A stretch of 50,253 nt of DNA from Bacteroidetes bacterium RIFCSPLOWO2_12_FULL_37_12 (GCA_001769655.1 MEPC01000033.1:72522-122774); one strand, 5' to 3'; positions 36,011-44,884 are shown, numbered from the stretch's first letter. Made by a program: numbers and translations. The notes: generated by a model not told the origin, from the letters alone.

Positions 36011-37057
36011 ATGTATAAACTCCTCAAATTCCTCCTCTTCCTTCTCTCGCCGGAGACAGCTCATCGTCTTACGATGTCTTTTCTTCAATTACTGTTTCGG
36101 TTCCGGACAGGGATTTTGTTGTATCGTATATTTTTTCCAATTCCTAAAAAACAGCAAGGTAAAACGCTGGCAGGGTTGCATTTTCAAAATGTGCTTGGCA
36201 TCGCCGCGGGATTTGATAAAAATGCTGTTTATTTAAAAGAACTTTCTATCATGGGATTTGGATTTATTGAAATCGGTACCGTCACTCCACTACCGCAAAA
36301 AGGCAATTTTCAACCAAGATTGTTTCGTCTTCCCAAAGACCAGGCATTAATTAACCGTATGGGATTTAATAACGATGGTGTAAAAACAGTGGCACTGCAC
36401 ATTAAAGAATTCTGCGAAAAAGAACCCGGTCTTCGCTCTCAGATTATTATCGGAGGAAATATTTCAAAAAACAAAAATACTCCCAATGCAGATGCGTTTA
36501 ATGATTATGGGATATGCTTTGATGAATTGCACAACTATGTTGATTATTTTGTATTGAATGTCAGTTCTCCCAATACGCCCGGTCTCAGGGAATTGCAGGG
36601 TAAAGAAGGATTGTTGAAAATTATTAACTTTATATTGGAAAAAAACAAAGCAATACCAACCCCCAAGCCGTTATTTATAAAAATTTCTCCGGATGTAACG
36701 ACTGAGGGGTTGAATGAAATAGCGGAGGCAGTAATTGAAACCAAACTAACGGGAGTAATAATAACTAATACTACCATAGAACGCCAGTCATTAAAATCAA
36801 CTGCTCAAAAGATAAGTTCTATTGGCGAAGGTGGGTTAAGTGGAAAACCGCTTTTGCCGGTTTCTACCGAAATCCTTGGGTACATGCGTGCAAAACTCCC
36901 ACCGCCTTTTGTATTAATCGGTTCCGGTGGAATAATGACAGACGATGATGCAATATTGAAATTCAACTCAGGCGCTGATCTTGTGCAGATTTTTACGGGG
37001 TTTATATATGAGGGACCGGGGTTGATGGGGAGGATACTCAGCAGAAAAGTAAAATAA
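36011..37057 (+). CDS. pyrD: Dihydroorotate dehydrogenase, quinone type (class 2)
   Basis: A 348-residue enzyme that oxidises dihydroorotate to orotate in pyrimidine synthesis, passing electrons to quinone through FMN. The N-terminal helix segment (LLKFLLFLLSPETAHRL) is the membrane-association part that marks class 2. Motifs: LGIAAGFDKNA, GFGFIEIGTVTPLPQ, RMGFNNDG, NVSSPNTPGLRELQG (catalytic Ser) and GSGGIMTDDDA. I chose ATG 36011 because the upstream in-frame ATG is in the repeat array. Confidence 0.95.
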   Translation: MYKLLKFLLFLLSPETAHRLTMSFLQLLFRFRTGILLYRIFFPIPKKQQGKTLAGLHFQNVLGIAAGFDKNAVYLKELSIMGFGFIEIGTVTPLPQKGNFQPRLFRLPKDQALINRMGFNNDGVKTVALHIKEFCEKEPGLRSQIIIGGNISKNKNTPNADAFNDYGICFDELHNYVDYFVLNVSSPNTPGLRELQGKEGLLKIINFILEKNKAIPTPKPLFIKISPDVTTEGLNEIAEAVIETKLTGVIITNTTIERQSLKSTAQKISSIGEGGLSGKPLLPVSTEILGYMRAKLPPPFVLIGSGGIMTDDDAILKFNSGADLVQIFTGFIYEGPGLMGRILSRKVK

Positions 37058-37103
37058 TCAAAAGGGATACTGTTCAGCACATTCTATGTGAATTTCTAAG
37101 TTT

Positions 37104-37156
37104 CTATGTGCCTATGTGGTAAAATTTAACTTGTTTATTACCACATAGGCACATAG
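37104..37156. terminator. 19-bp perfect inverted repeat between convergent genes
   Basis: CTATGTGCCTATGTGGTAA (37104-37122) and its exact inverse (37138-37156) flank a 15-base loop, between pyrD and the convergent TPR gene. It can fold on either strand. No long T-run follows, so it may be a dispersed palindrome used as a bidirectional terminator. Confidence 0.55.
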
Positions 37157-37206
37157 TTACATAGGGAAAACACATAGGACTGAACTGTAACACAAAAGGA
37201 ATATTC

Positions 37207-38523
37207 CTATTGAATATGCAATTTTTCCAACGCAATAGCTTTCGTTTCTAAGAGATCCAAAAGATAAACCGAAGAACTGAATTTATCTAAGTTGGGATTA
37301 GTATAAATATCCATATTATTAAAATCCGCCACAATAGCTACAAGCGCCTGTTGATAAAAAGAAAGTGCTTTCATATACTCTTTTTTATTTATATACAAGT
37401 CGCCTAAACACGAAAAAGTTAACCCAACACCGGGGTGTTTTTTACCAAAAACTTTTTCCTTCAATAAATGTGATTTTTCTAAATAAAACTCTGCTGAATC
37501 ATTCTGATTCAAATGCATAAACGAGATACCCATATTGAGATAAGTAATTGCCAGCATCGGGTTATCCACCCCTGTAGCAAGCCGGCGAATATTAGCAGAT
37601 AATCTGTAATAATTTAGCGCGCTGTCTTGAATAGATGCTTTTTGAAAAGATGAGGCAAGGTTACCATATTCCACACTAAGGGGTGGGTAATTTTCACCAA
37701 AGTTTTTTTTCATAATCTGTATTCCATAACTAAAGTTTTTAAATGATTCAGGAAGATTATTCTGAAGATAATAAATATTTCCTAAACTTCCATAGCATCT
37801 GCCCAAATTAGGATGGATGGGACCAAATTTTTTTTCAACAATCCGGATAGCATGTTTAACGCAATTTATCGAATTGTCATAGTCACCTGATTCTGTATAA
37901 GAGCTTGCCAGATTAAAATAGGCAGGAGCAAGGTCTTCTTCTTCGGGTCCAAAAAGTGAGCTATAAATTTCAATGGAAGCCAATGAACTTTCTACAGCTT
38001 TTTCAAGATCCCCCATAATCCGGTAAGTCATACTCAAATTGGAGAGTGTAGCCGCAACTGCAGGATGTTTCTCTCCATAATTTATTTTGGCAATTTTCAA
38101 TGCCAAAAGATAAGCATCACTTGCTTCTTTTATCTTCCCCAAATCTGTTAATATTGTAGCAAGTGCATTATTGCATTTGCCAATTATAATGTGGTTTTTG
38201 GGAAGATTTTCTTCACATAATATCAGCCCTTTTTCTGCAGTTTGAAATGCACGCTGAGTTTCACCGTATTCATTAAGGGACAACCCATTACTGCAAAGAC
38301 AAGATGCCCATCTGGAGAAATATTTTTTTTCTTCAAATATCACTAAAGCTTTTTCATAAAAAATCAAGGCACTGTCAAATTTCCCCTGGCGTGAATACTC
38401 TTCTGCCAGATTATAATTTTTTTCTGCTTCTAAACTGTCGCCGGTGGGAATAGTACAGGAAATACTGCCAGCATTTACAGTGTAATTTGCTAAGAATAAT
38501 ATTAGAAAAAAAATTTTGAACAT
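37207..38523 (-). CDS. Secreted TPR protein, kinesin light chain-like repeats
   Basis: A 438-residue protein with a signal peptide (about residues 1-18) followed by roughly eight 42-residue TPR units of the kinesin-light-chain type, seen as repeated LG.IY..QN, YGEKHPAVAATLSNLS and FGxxHPxLGxxYGSLGNIY patterns. No membrane segment or enzyme domain follows. Probably a periplasmic protein-interaction scaffold. It is the last gene before the R-M cassette and is on the same strand. Confidence 0.85.
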   Translation of the reverse strand: MFKIFFLILFLANYTVNAGSISCTIPTGDSLEAEKNYNLAEEYSRQGKFDSALIFYEKALVIFEEKKYFSRWASCLCSNGLSLNEYGETQRAFQTAEKGLILCEENLPKNHIIIGKCNNALATILTDLGKIKEASDAYLLALKIAKINYGEKHPAVAATLSNLSMTYRIMGDLEKAVESSLASIEIYSSLFGPEEEDLAPAYFNLASSYTESGDYDNSINCVKHAIRIVEKKFGPIHPNLGRCYGSLGNIYYLQNNLPESFKNFSYGIQIMKKNFGENYPPLSVEYGNLASSFQKASIQDSALNYYRLSANIRRLATGVDNPMLAITYLNMGISFMHLNQNDSAEFYLEKSHLLKEKVFGKKHPGVGLTFSCLGDLYINKKEYMKALSFYQQALVAIVADFNNMDIYTNPNLDKFSSSVYLLDLLETKAIALEKLHIQ

Positions 38524-38666
38524 TGACCGACAAAATTAGCCCAGAACGTTGGTGACAAATATACGTAGGTTTCAAGGTATTCTACAAATTAAAAGACCTG
38601 ATTCTGCAAGTGGAATGGAATAGAACCCTGGAAGTGGCTGAATAATACGTTGGAAAAAATCTCTGA

Positions 38667-41600
38667 TTAATTAGACAATAGTTTTCCATTCAGAATTTCT
38701 TCAACCGATTTATCCAATTCTGAAATTGCGTCTTTATATAGTCTGATTTTTGATAGTAGAATGTGAAACTCTTTTACTTCATCTTCTTCCAGTCGCTTTC
38801 TATAATATGGATATGAATGAAGTTTTAACCATTCTCTGACAACTGAATAACCGGAAACTTCAAACTGTAAAATATTTTTGTCAATGTTAAAATATTGCCT
38901 AACTAAATTTCCTTTCTCGTCCAGGAAACGAATGCTGTCGGTATCAATTTTATACTTGTGATATTCCAATTCCTTCATATCATCCTTCTCGGTTTTTATT
39001 ATGAAATCACCTGCTTCAATATCCGCAAGTTGTTTTCCAAACTCAGCAATAGCAATGAATAAATCTTTGTCCGCTGTAATCGGAATACTTGCCCACTCAC
39101 CGGCAACATTGTAAAGTTTTCCTTTGAACTGTTCAAGATAAAATTCGGAGCTCAAAATAGCATAACAATAAAATGTCAAAGGGTTAATCAACTTTTCTTC
39201 TTTGATGCCAAACTCTTTTGAAAGATTTGAAAGTAGAGTAGGGTTGATATTTGTCTTTACTTTGGAATCCCAATCTTTTTTCTTTTTGTATTCAGGAAAG
39301 AAGTTGCAAAAGATATGAGCATTACCTCTTGTTGAAAGGTCGTTGTCAGGAACATTCCAACAGAAAGAAGAAAACTTGTGAAGTGTCTTTCCTAAATCTT
39401 CGGGTGCAGGAGCAACTGCAAATCCGAAAACATTGTTGTTTTTGTATGCGGCTCTGATTTCCGGTCTGTCACGCATTCCACCACCTTTTGTTTTTCCTAA
39501 CTCATCCAAAAGATTTTCGTCAAGCAACACATACGATTCCAAAAACGGACGATAAGAGTATTTAAAAATGTTCTGTGCTATAACTGCTTTCTCCAATTTG
39601 TTCTTCACTGCATCATTAATCTTTGCAGCAGGTGGTGGCTTTTGCTGCCCGGAATACCATTTCTCTTTTATCGTTGCGTAATTGTTCTCCCCTTTAGCAA
39701 TAAACTTTGACCTTCTCTTTAATTGTCCTTCTGATGAATGAACAAGTAAATGTGTCGGAGCAAGTTTCAAACTTGAACAGTGTCGTAAAAATATTCCTTC
39801 GTTATTCTCTGCCGTCAAAGCCCAAAAGCGACTATACATTTCCGCATCGTAATCACTTGCAGGTTTGAAAGAATAGTTTTCATCCAACTGATTTATTGTA
39901 GTCCAGTCAGCAAGTGAAACATCAGCATTAAAGAAGTCATGCTTTTGCTGTCTGTTCAGATTGCAAATGCTTTTGTAATTGATGTTGACTTTTTTACTGG
40001 CTTCACTTTTCAGAACTCCAACCAAAGCAAGTCGTCCTTGTAAAGTTTTGAAAACATTTGATGCTTCCGCTCCGGTTCTGTTGTCGGTGTCAAATTCAAG
40101 AATCCACAAGTCGGAAACTTTCTCGCTCAAATATTTTCTTGCAAACTTGTATGAATTGTATTTCACAAAACCTGATGGAAGTATGAGAGCAAAAACAGAA
40201 GGAATACTTTTCTCTGCTCTGTCAATTGTCCAACGCAGAAATTTTGCAAACTCATTTGTCAATTGCTTCTGAATATTTTGTCTTCCTTTTCTCTGTGAAG
40301 CATCCGGTCTGAAATCCTCCATCATTTCCTTAATCATCTCTCCTTCGTTTGCAACTTGAAATGATGAATCGGAAGAAGGTGGATTGCCGACAATAATTGT
40401 CAATGGTGGATTTGCAAGTTGATACGCCACTTGCTGTTCGTGAAGAAGCAAAGTGGTTATTTCATTATCTCCTTTCTTAGTCTGCACTTCTTCAAAAAGA
40501 TTATCACTGAGTGTATTTGTCAAAATGATTTTGATGTTGTCGGGATATTTCTCTCTCAACATTGTCATGCGATAATGTGCAAGTGCGTAAGGTGCAGGAA
40601 GAATTTCAAAACCGATTATACTTGAATTGGAACGGAGATTAAATCTCTCCAATATTGCTTCTATGAAAGTTCCTGTGCCGCAGCATGGGTCAATGACTTT
40701 ATGTTTGGTCGTTTCAAGTTTCAGATTCGGTAATGTCTTTTTGATTACCGCTTTCACCAAATTCACTGTGTAGAAAGCCAATGATCTTGGAGTGTAATAT
40801 GCTCCGTAATCAAATCTTGTTTCAGGGTCGTAAACACTCAGGAATGTTTCATACAATTCGTGAAAATCGGGTTGTTCAATTTGTTCATCCTTCAATTGAA
40901 TGTGAGCCAACATCCGCCTGAGGTCGTCATACCAAATTCCTAATCTGCTCAACTCGGAATCAAGTTCCGATTTTAATTCATGCACTAAAGTTCTGAATGG
41001 AATAAGTTTGTCGGTATATTCTTTTTCCAAAACGGAGAACCAGAAATCGTGAATCTTTTGATACTTGTCTTTTGGATTATTTGCGGCTTTGTCAACCACA
41101 CGATGAGCATACAACAAACCGAATGAAAGAATTTGTGCAATAAAACCAGCAAAAGCTTTATCGTCAATTAATGATTTGTCGTGGCTTTGTTCGGCTGTGC
41201 TTTTTAATTCTTTGAGAAGTTTGATTGTTGTTCTCTCTACTTTTGTTTCTCCTTCATCATCTTCAAGTTCTAAAAGTTCAAGCAGTTCTTCCGATAAATT
41301 TCTTGCTCGTTTTGCAACTTCATTTACTAATTGATTCTCAGTTACCTTTCTGTATCCCGCTTTCTTGAAAAAGGTTTTGAATAAAACTTCAACTTCAAAA
41401 TTCAATTCCGGCTTCTCCCAGTTTATCGGCTTGTTGCAAAGCGAAAAGAGTTTTTTCTTTCCATCGTGAGTGAACAAAACGAAATCAATTCCGTCAGTGA
41501 GTATTACTGGATTTTCCAAAACCAAATAGCGTTCAACCTGACTTTCATAATCACTCACTTTTATCTCTTTCTTTTGGTCAAGTCCTTTCGCTTCCACATA

Positions 41601-41843
41601 TCCGTAAACTCCCATTGAATTGGAATTGTGAAATCTCCAATCGGGTCTTCCAAGTTTGCCTTGATTTTTCGGTTCGTGGATTCTGTCAATCTTTTTGTCA
41701 ATCCTCTCGGCAACATTCGTGAAAAAACCATCTAAGCTTATTCTGAAAGAAAGTTCATCGGTTGCTTCACCTGCAGAAGTACCGACTGAAAATTCTTTTT
41801 TCAGTTCCTTGAAATATTGTTCCGCTATTTGCTGAAAGGTCAT
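38667..41843 (-). CDS. Type IIG/ISP-like restriction enzyme: nuclease plus N6-adenine methyltransferase
   Basis: A 1058-residue fusion. Residues about 60-110 carry a PD-(D/E)xK-like nuclease pattern: GRPDWRF, then VYGYVEAKG. Residues 330-400 hold the N-6 methylase entry (YGAYYTPRSLAFY) and SAM-binding motif I (DPCCGTGTFIEAIL). Motif IV is GNPPS at about residue 490, where NPPY or NPPF is usual. The C-terminal third (YRPFLESYVL, then FYLEQFKGKLYN) resembles the specificity part of type ISP enzymes. No helicase motifs are seen, so a single-chain type IIG-like cutter is more likely than a type ISP motor. Its ATG overlaps the upstream methyltransferase stop by 4 bases. Confidence 0.8.
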   Translation of the reverse strand: MTFQQIAEQYFKELKKEFSVGTSAGEATDELSFRISLDGFFTNVAERIDKKIDRIHEPKNQGKLGRPDWRFHNSNSMGVYGYVEAKGLDQKKEIKVSDYESQVERYLVLENPVILTDGIDFVLFTHDGKKKLFSLCNKPINWEKPELNFEVEVLFKTFFKKAGYRKVTENQLVNEVAKRARNLSEELLELLELEDDEGETKVERTTIKLLKELKSTAEQSHDKSLIDDKAFAGFIAQILSFGLLYAHRVVDKAANNPKDKYQKIHDFWFSVLEKEYTDKLIPFRTLVHELKSELDSELSRLGIWYDDLRRMLAHIQLKDEQIEQPDFHELYETFLSVYDPETRFDYGAYYTPRSLAFYTVNLVKAVIKKTLPNLKLETTKHKVIDPCCGTGTFIEAILERFNLRSNSSIIGFEILPAPYALAHYRMTMLREKYPDNIKIILTNTLSDNLFEEVQTKKGDNEITTLLLHEQQVAYQLANPPLTIIVGNPPSSDSSFQVANEGEMIKEMMEDFRPDASQRKGRQNIQKQLTNEFAKFLRWTIDRAEKSIPSVFALILPSGFVKYNSYKFARKYLSEKVSDLWILEFDTDNRTGAEASNVFKTLQGRLALVGVLKSEASKKVNINYKSICNLNRQQKHDFFNADVSLADWTTINQLDENYSFKPASDYDAEMYSRFWALTAENNEGIFLRHCSSLKLAPTHLLVHSSEGQLKRRSKFIAKGENNYATIKEKWYSGQQKPPPAAKINDAVKNKLEKAVIAQNIFKYSYRPFLESYVLLDENLLDELGKTKGGGMRDRPEIRAAYKNNNVFGFAVAPAPEDLGKTLHKFSSFCWNVPDNDLSTRGNAHIFCNFFPEYKKKKDWDSKVKTNINPTLLSNLSKEFGIKEEKLINPLTFYCYAILSSEFYLEQFKGKLYNVAGEWASIPITADKDLFIAIAEFGKQLADIEAGDFIIKTEKDDMKELEYHKYKIDTDSIRFLDEKGNLVRQYFNIDKNILQFEVSGYSVVREWLKLHSYPYYRKRLEEDEVKEFHILLSKIRLYKDAISELDKSVEEILNGKLLSN

Positions 41844-42880
41844 ACGATGCTTTGAATTATTTTTTTGCCGATTGCATAAGCCAGTTTTGGTGGAACTGCG
41901 TTTCCGATTTGTCTTGCAACATCAACTTTGTTTCCGCAAAAGTCAAAGTCCATTGGGAAAGTTTGAAGCAATGCACCTTCACGAAGTGAAATGCTTCTGT
42001 GTTGTTCGGGGTGTCCGAACAAACCTCTTGTAAAACTGTCAAACCTTGCGGTAATGGTTGGGGCAACTTCATCCCAACTCATTCTTCCGTAAACATTTCT
42101 GTGTCCGATAACACTTGAATCAATCTTGTGGCATTCGGCTAATAATTTTTCGGGAAGAAATTCTCTGCCTTGTCCTTGCTTCAAATATTTTATTCGTTCA
42201 AGATTGATTTTGGAAAGCTTGTCGCTACGATGTAAAGAAATTTTTGCATGGTCTTTTCCATCAATGGGTGGCTTCGGCAATTTTGAAATGATGTCTCTCA
42301 CAGTAAATTTTTTTCCTATTGCTTTTGGAAATTGAAATTTCAATTTTCCATTCAACATTCTTTCTCCTACAATAATCAATCTCCTTCTTCTTTGCGGAAC
42401 CCCATAATCTTGAGCATCCAATATTTGTCTGTTGATTGCGTAACCGTTTTGCTCTGCAAAAGCAATAGCATCTTCCAAAATTTCCTTTCCTCTTTTCCCT
42501 GCGATGCCGGGAACATTTTCCATCAAAAAAAATTTAGGAAGAAAGTCAACGACTTTCTTCATGAATTCAAAAATCAAATTGTTTCTGTCGTCTGAATCTT
42601 CTCCGATTCTCTGAATTGAAAATCCCTGGCATGGTGGTCCGCCTGCGAACAAGGTCAGTACACCTCTCTTAATTCCAAGTTGCTTCATCAGTTGCTTGGA
42701 GTTGATTTGAGTTATGTCTGTACAAACTGCTTCGTGATTGAAATATTTTGTGTTTAGCTTTTGCGTTTTGATTGAAAGTTCATCAATGTCAAAACTGAAC
42801 AATATTTCAAACCCTGCCTTTGATAAGCCTAAGCTTAAACCGCCTGCTCCCGAAAAACTGTCAATACAAGTATGTCTCAT
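41840..42880 (-). CDS. C5-cytosine DNA methyltransferase 1
   Basis: A 346-residue m5C methyltransferase. Motif I: DSFSGAGGLSLGL; motif IV: GGPPCQGFSIQ with the catalytic Cys; motif VI: FLMENVPGI; motif VIII: QRRRRLIIVG; motifs IX-X: RDIISKLP and ARQIGNAVPPKLA. The target-recognition region (about residues 190-280) differs from that of its neighbour, so the two probably recognise different strands or sites. It overlaps both neighbours by 4 bases (ATGA). Confidence 0.94.
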   Translation of the reverse strand: MRHTCIDSFSGAGGLSLGLSKAGFEILFSFDIDELSIKTQKLNTKYFNHEAVCTDITQINSKQLMKQLGIKRGVLTLFAGGPPCQGFSIQRIGEDSDDRNNLIFEFMKKVVDFLPKFFLMENVPGIAGKRGKEILEDAIAFAEQNGYAINRQILDAQDYGVPQRRRRLIIVGERMLNGKLKFQFPKAIGKKFTVRDIISKLPKPPIDGKDHAKISLHRSDKLSKINLERIKYLKQGQGREFLPEKLLAECHKIDSSVIGHRNVYGRMSWDEVAPTITARFDSFTRGLFGHPEQHRSISLREGALLQTFPMDFDFCGNKVDVARQIGNAVPPKLAYAIGKKIIQSIV

Positions 42881-44169
42881 GCAAGAACTGCTTTATTTGT
42901 TTTTAGTATCTTGTGTCCGTTGTGATTTCCGTTTTGATGTAAGCCGTTTCCATTTAATTTCTTAACTGCAATTCCGTTTTTAATTGAAGTAAAGTCAAGT
43001 GCAATCTGTGTTGCTATTGCCAATGAAAGTAAAGGTGGAACAGCTTCACCGATTTGTTTGAAACACTCGTCAAGATTTCCTTCAAACTCAAAACCGTCAG
43101 GGAAACTTTGAATCCTTGCAGCTTCTCTAATTGTCAGCCCTCTGTTCTGAATCGGATGAGTGAATCGTCCGCTTGCCGGATTTCTTGAATATTGTGTGAT
43201 TGTGATGGAAGGTTTTTCCCAACTCAATCTTCCGTAAACATCATAAAAGCCAGTGACCTTATCCAAACATTTCGGTCCAACTCCTTTCGGTCTGCTTCCT
43301 CCGTTTTTCGGAACTTTTGAAATTGTTTCAATCGTGCTTTTCTTGTGCGAAGCGCTGCGGTGGTAAGAATCGCCTTTGAAAATTTCCCCTGCATTTACTT
43401 TTGGTAAATCTCCGATTGCATCTTTCACGGTTGAATACTCGTCAGGCGTAAGAAGTTCCAACGGAAGTGAGAAATTATTTTTCGATGCTACGATTACCGC
43501 TCTGTATCGTGCTTGCGGTACTCCGAAACCTGCTGAATTAATAATGGTCTGTGAGATTTTGTAACCTTTGTTTTCAAAAATTTCTTTCGCTTCCTGATAA
43601 TGTTGAAAATATTTTTCACCTAAAATTTCAGGAACATTTTCCATCACGATGTAATTAGGATTAAATGAAACAACCACTTCTGCAAATGCTTCGATTAAAG
43701 TATTTCGTTCATCATGTGTTTGTTGGTATCGTTTTTGGTGAGCAGAAAAGCCCTGACAAGGAGCACAACCGATTATCACCAAAGGTTTTTTTCTTTTCTC
43801 TTTTATTCCGAAATAATCTCTGATTATCTGCTGTTCTTTATTAAGATAAATTTCTCTTATATCTTTCCGCAAAATTTTTGCTTTGTAGTTTTTCTCAAAA
43901 GATTTCAAAGCGATTTCGCTGATGTCAACTCCCCCAATAATGTTAAATAGGTTTGTCTTTTGAGAAATTGCTGCAAAGCCCAAGGACATTCCACCACAAC
44001 CTGAAAAGAAATCCAACACATCAATTTCTCCTTGGGTGGTTGCTTCTTTAGGTTTCCAGCTTTTCAAAAGTTTTACGCCTGCGTAAAACTTTTCTTTAAA
44101 CTGCGCTTGGTTTTTATTAGCAGTGCCATTTACTCCAATTAGTTTTCCGTTGAATGTCTGTTTCTGCAT
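42877..44169 (-). CDS. C5-cytosine DNA methyltransferase 2
   Basis: A 430-residue m5C methyltransferase. Motif I: DFFSGCGGMSLGF; motif IV: GCAPCQGFSAHQ with the catalytic Cys; motif VI: YIVMENVPEI; motif VIII: QARYRAVIVA; final motif FKQIGEAVPPLLSLA. It has an N-terminal extension of about 45 residues before motif I and a Gly/Asn/His-rich C-terminal tail (NGLHQNGNHNGH) that looks disordered. It begins 3 bases after the regulator stop and overlaps the next gene by 4 bases. Confidence 0.94.
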   Translation of the reverse strand: MQKQTFNGKLIGVNGTANKNQAQFKEKFYAGVKLLKSWKPKEATTQGEIDVLDFFSGCGGMSLGFAAISQKTNLFNIIGGVDISEIALKSFEKNYKAKILRKDIREIYLNKEQQIIRDYFGIKEKRKKPLVIIGCAPCQGFSAHQKRYQQTHDERNTLIEAFAEVVVSFNPNYIVMENVPEILGEKYFQHYQEAKEIFENKGYKISQTIINSAGFGVPQARYRAVIVASKNNFSLPLELLTPDEYSTVKDAIGDLPKVNAGEIFKGDSYHRSASHKKSTIETISKVPKNGGSRPKGVGPKCLDKVTGFYDVYGRLSWEKPSITITQYSRNPASGRFTHPIQNRGLTIREAARIQSFPDGFEFEGNLDECFKQIGEAVPPLLSLAIATQIALDFTSIKNGIAVKKLNGNGLHQNGNHNGHKILKTNKAVLA

Positions 44170-44172
44170 CTT

Positions 44173-44475
44173 CTATGCTTTTGATTTTTGGACATACTTG
44201 ATTTTTTCTTCGGCTACTTTCAGTGCTTTGCAAGCGAGATTTTCATCTCCGATTTCATAAGTTACTTTGTCGCTTAACCATGCAACAATCAATTCGTCCT
44301 CGTCGATTTTGTAAAACTTAGCAAATTTCAAAACCTGTTCTCTTGTCGGTTTGCGTTCGCCTCGTTCAAATTTGCTGATAATAGCTTGGTCAATGTCTAA
44401 CTCTGCCGCAACTTGTCGGAGAATCAGAGAATCCCGCTCTCTTGCAACTCTGATTTTATCACCAAATGTTTCCAT
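44173..44475 (-). CDS. XRE-family regulator of the R-M cassette
   Basis: A 100-residue protein from the ATG at 44475; longer in-frame starts would lie beyond the operator and promoter. Residues about 4-60 form a helix-turn-helix of the XRE type (LRQVAAELDIDQAIISKFERGERKPTREQVLKFAKFYKIDE). A charged C-terminal tail follows. First gene of the R-M operon, placed like the controller (C) proteins of type II systems, which delay nuclease expression in a new host. A palindrome sits 15-33 bases upstream of its start (see 44490-44512). Confidence 0.9.
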   Translation of the reverse strand: METFGDKIRVARERDSLILRQVAAELDIDQAIISKFERGERKPTREQVLKFAKFYKIDEDELIVAWLSDKVTYEIGDENLACKALKVAEEKIKYVQKSKA

Positions 44476-44489
44476 AAGACAATGTTTAG

Positions 44490-44512
44490 TTTGACAATTT
44501 TTGTCAAAAGTA
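44490..44512 (-). promoter_or_regulatory. Operator palindrome overlapping the R-M promoter
   Basis: TTTGACAATTTTTGTCAAA (44490-44508) is a perfect palindrome with 8-bp arms. It overlaps TACTTTTG (44512-44505, minus), a TAnnTTTG promoter element. Binding of the XRE protein here would cover the transcription start and could autoregulate the operon. The -33 box is weak. Confidence 0.55.
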
Positions 44513-44683
44513 GGATAATTATTTAAAAAAAGCGATAAAACCTCTGTTTTTTTTATCAACAGTTATTTGTTGGTAAATGCAATTGTCTTAATATGAGGGT
44601 CATTACCTATTTAAAGTATCCCTTCATCCAAGTACATCTTGCCTTTCAATTCAAAGGTAGAATATCTTTGCAGAAAAAATTGC

Positions 44684-44770
44684 ATGAGAAACAAACTACA
44701 GAAATATCCTTTTATCAATCATCGCCGGACACATATAAAACTATTACAATGGCAAGGCGACGGATTTGCC
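44684..44770 (+). pseudogene. IS66 TnpB-like remnant
   Basis: A 29-codon stretch reads KYPFINHRRTHIKLLQWQGDGFA, which fits the C-terminal half of IS66-family TnpB (Orf2) proteins (the FxNRxRxxIKLLxWxGxGF pattern). Upstream and downstream parts of the gene are missing, and the frame runs into the tRNA antisense. TTG (44639) and TATCTTTG (44663-44670) upstream resemble a promoter. The rest of the 309-base gap between the regulator start and the tRNA holds the R-M operator and no other gene. The match is by motif recall, without a search. Confidence 0.6.
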
Positions 44771-44784
44771 TCAGTCCACTCCCG

Positions 44785-44858
44785 TGACCCCGGAGGGATT
44801 CGAACCCCCAACCAACTGATCCGAAGTCAGTTATTCTATCCAGTTGAACTACGGAGCC
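44785..44858 (-). tRNA. tRNA-Arg (anticodon TCG)
   Basis: The minus strand folds into a full cloverleaf: acceptor GGCTCCG/CGGGGTC, D-arm GTTC/GAAT, anticodon stem ACTGA/TCAGT with loop CTTCGGA (anticodon TCG at its third to fifth bases), T-arm GGGGG/CCCTC with loop TTCGAAT, discriminator A. CCA is not encoded. Its 3' end points to the R-M cassette, a usual arrangement for an integrated island. Confidence 0.92.
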
Positions 44859-44884
44859 ATTTTCTTTCCAAAAGTAATCAGAAT

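Noticed and set aside
38524-38666. A second attachment site matching the tRNA-Arg 3' end
   Set aside because: I compared the gap with the tRNA 3' end by eye and found no match; no integrase is present either.
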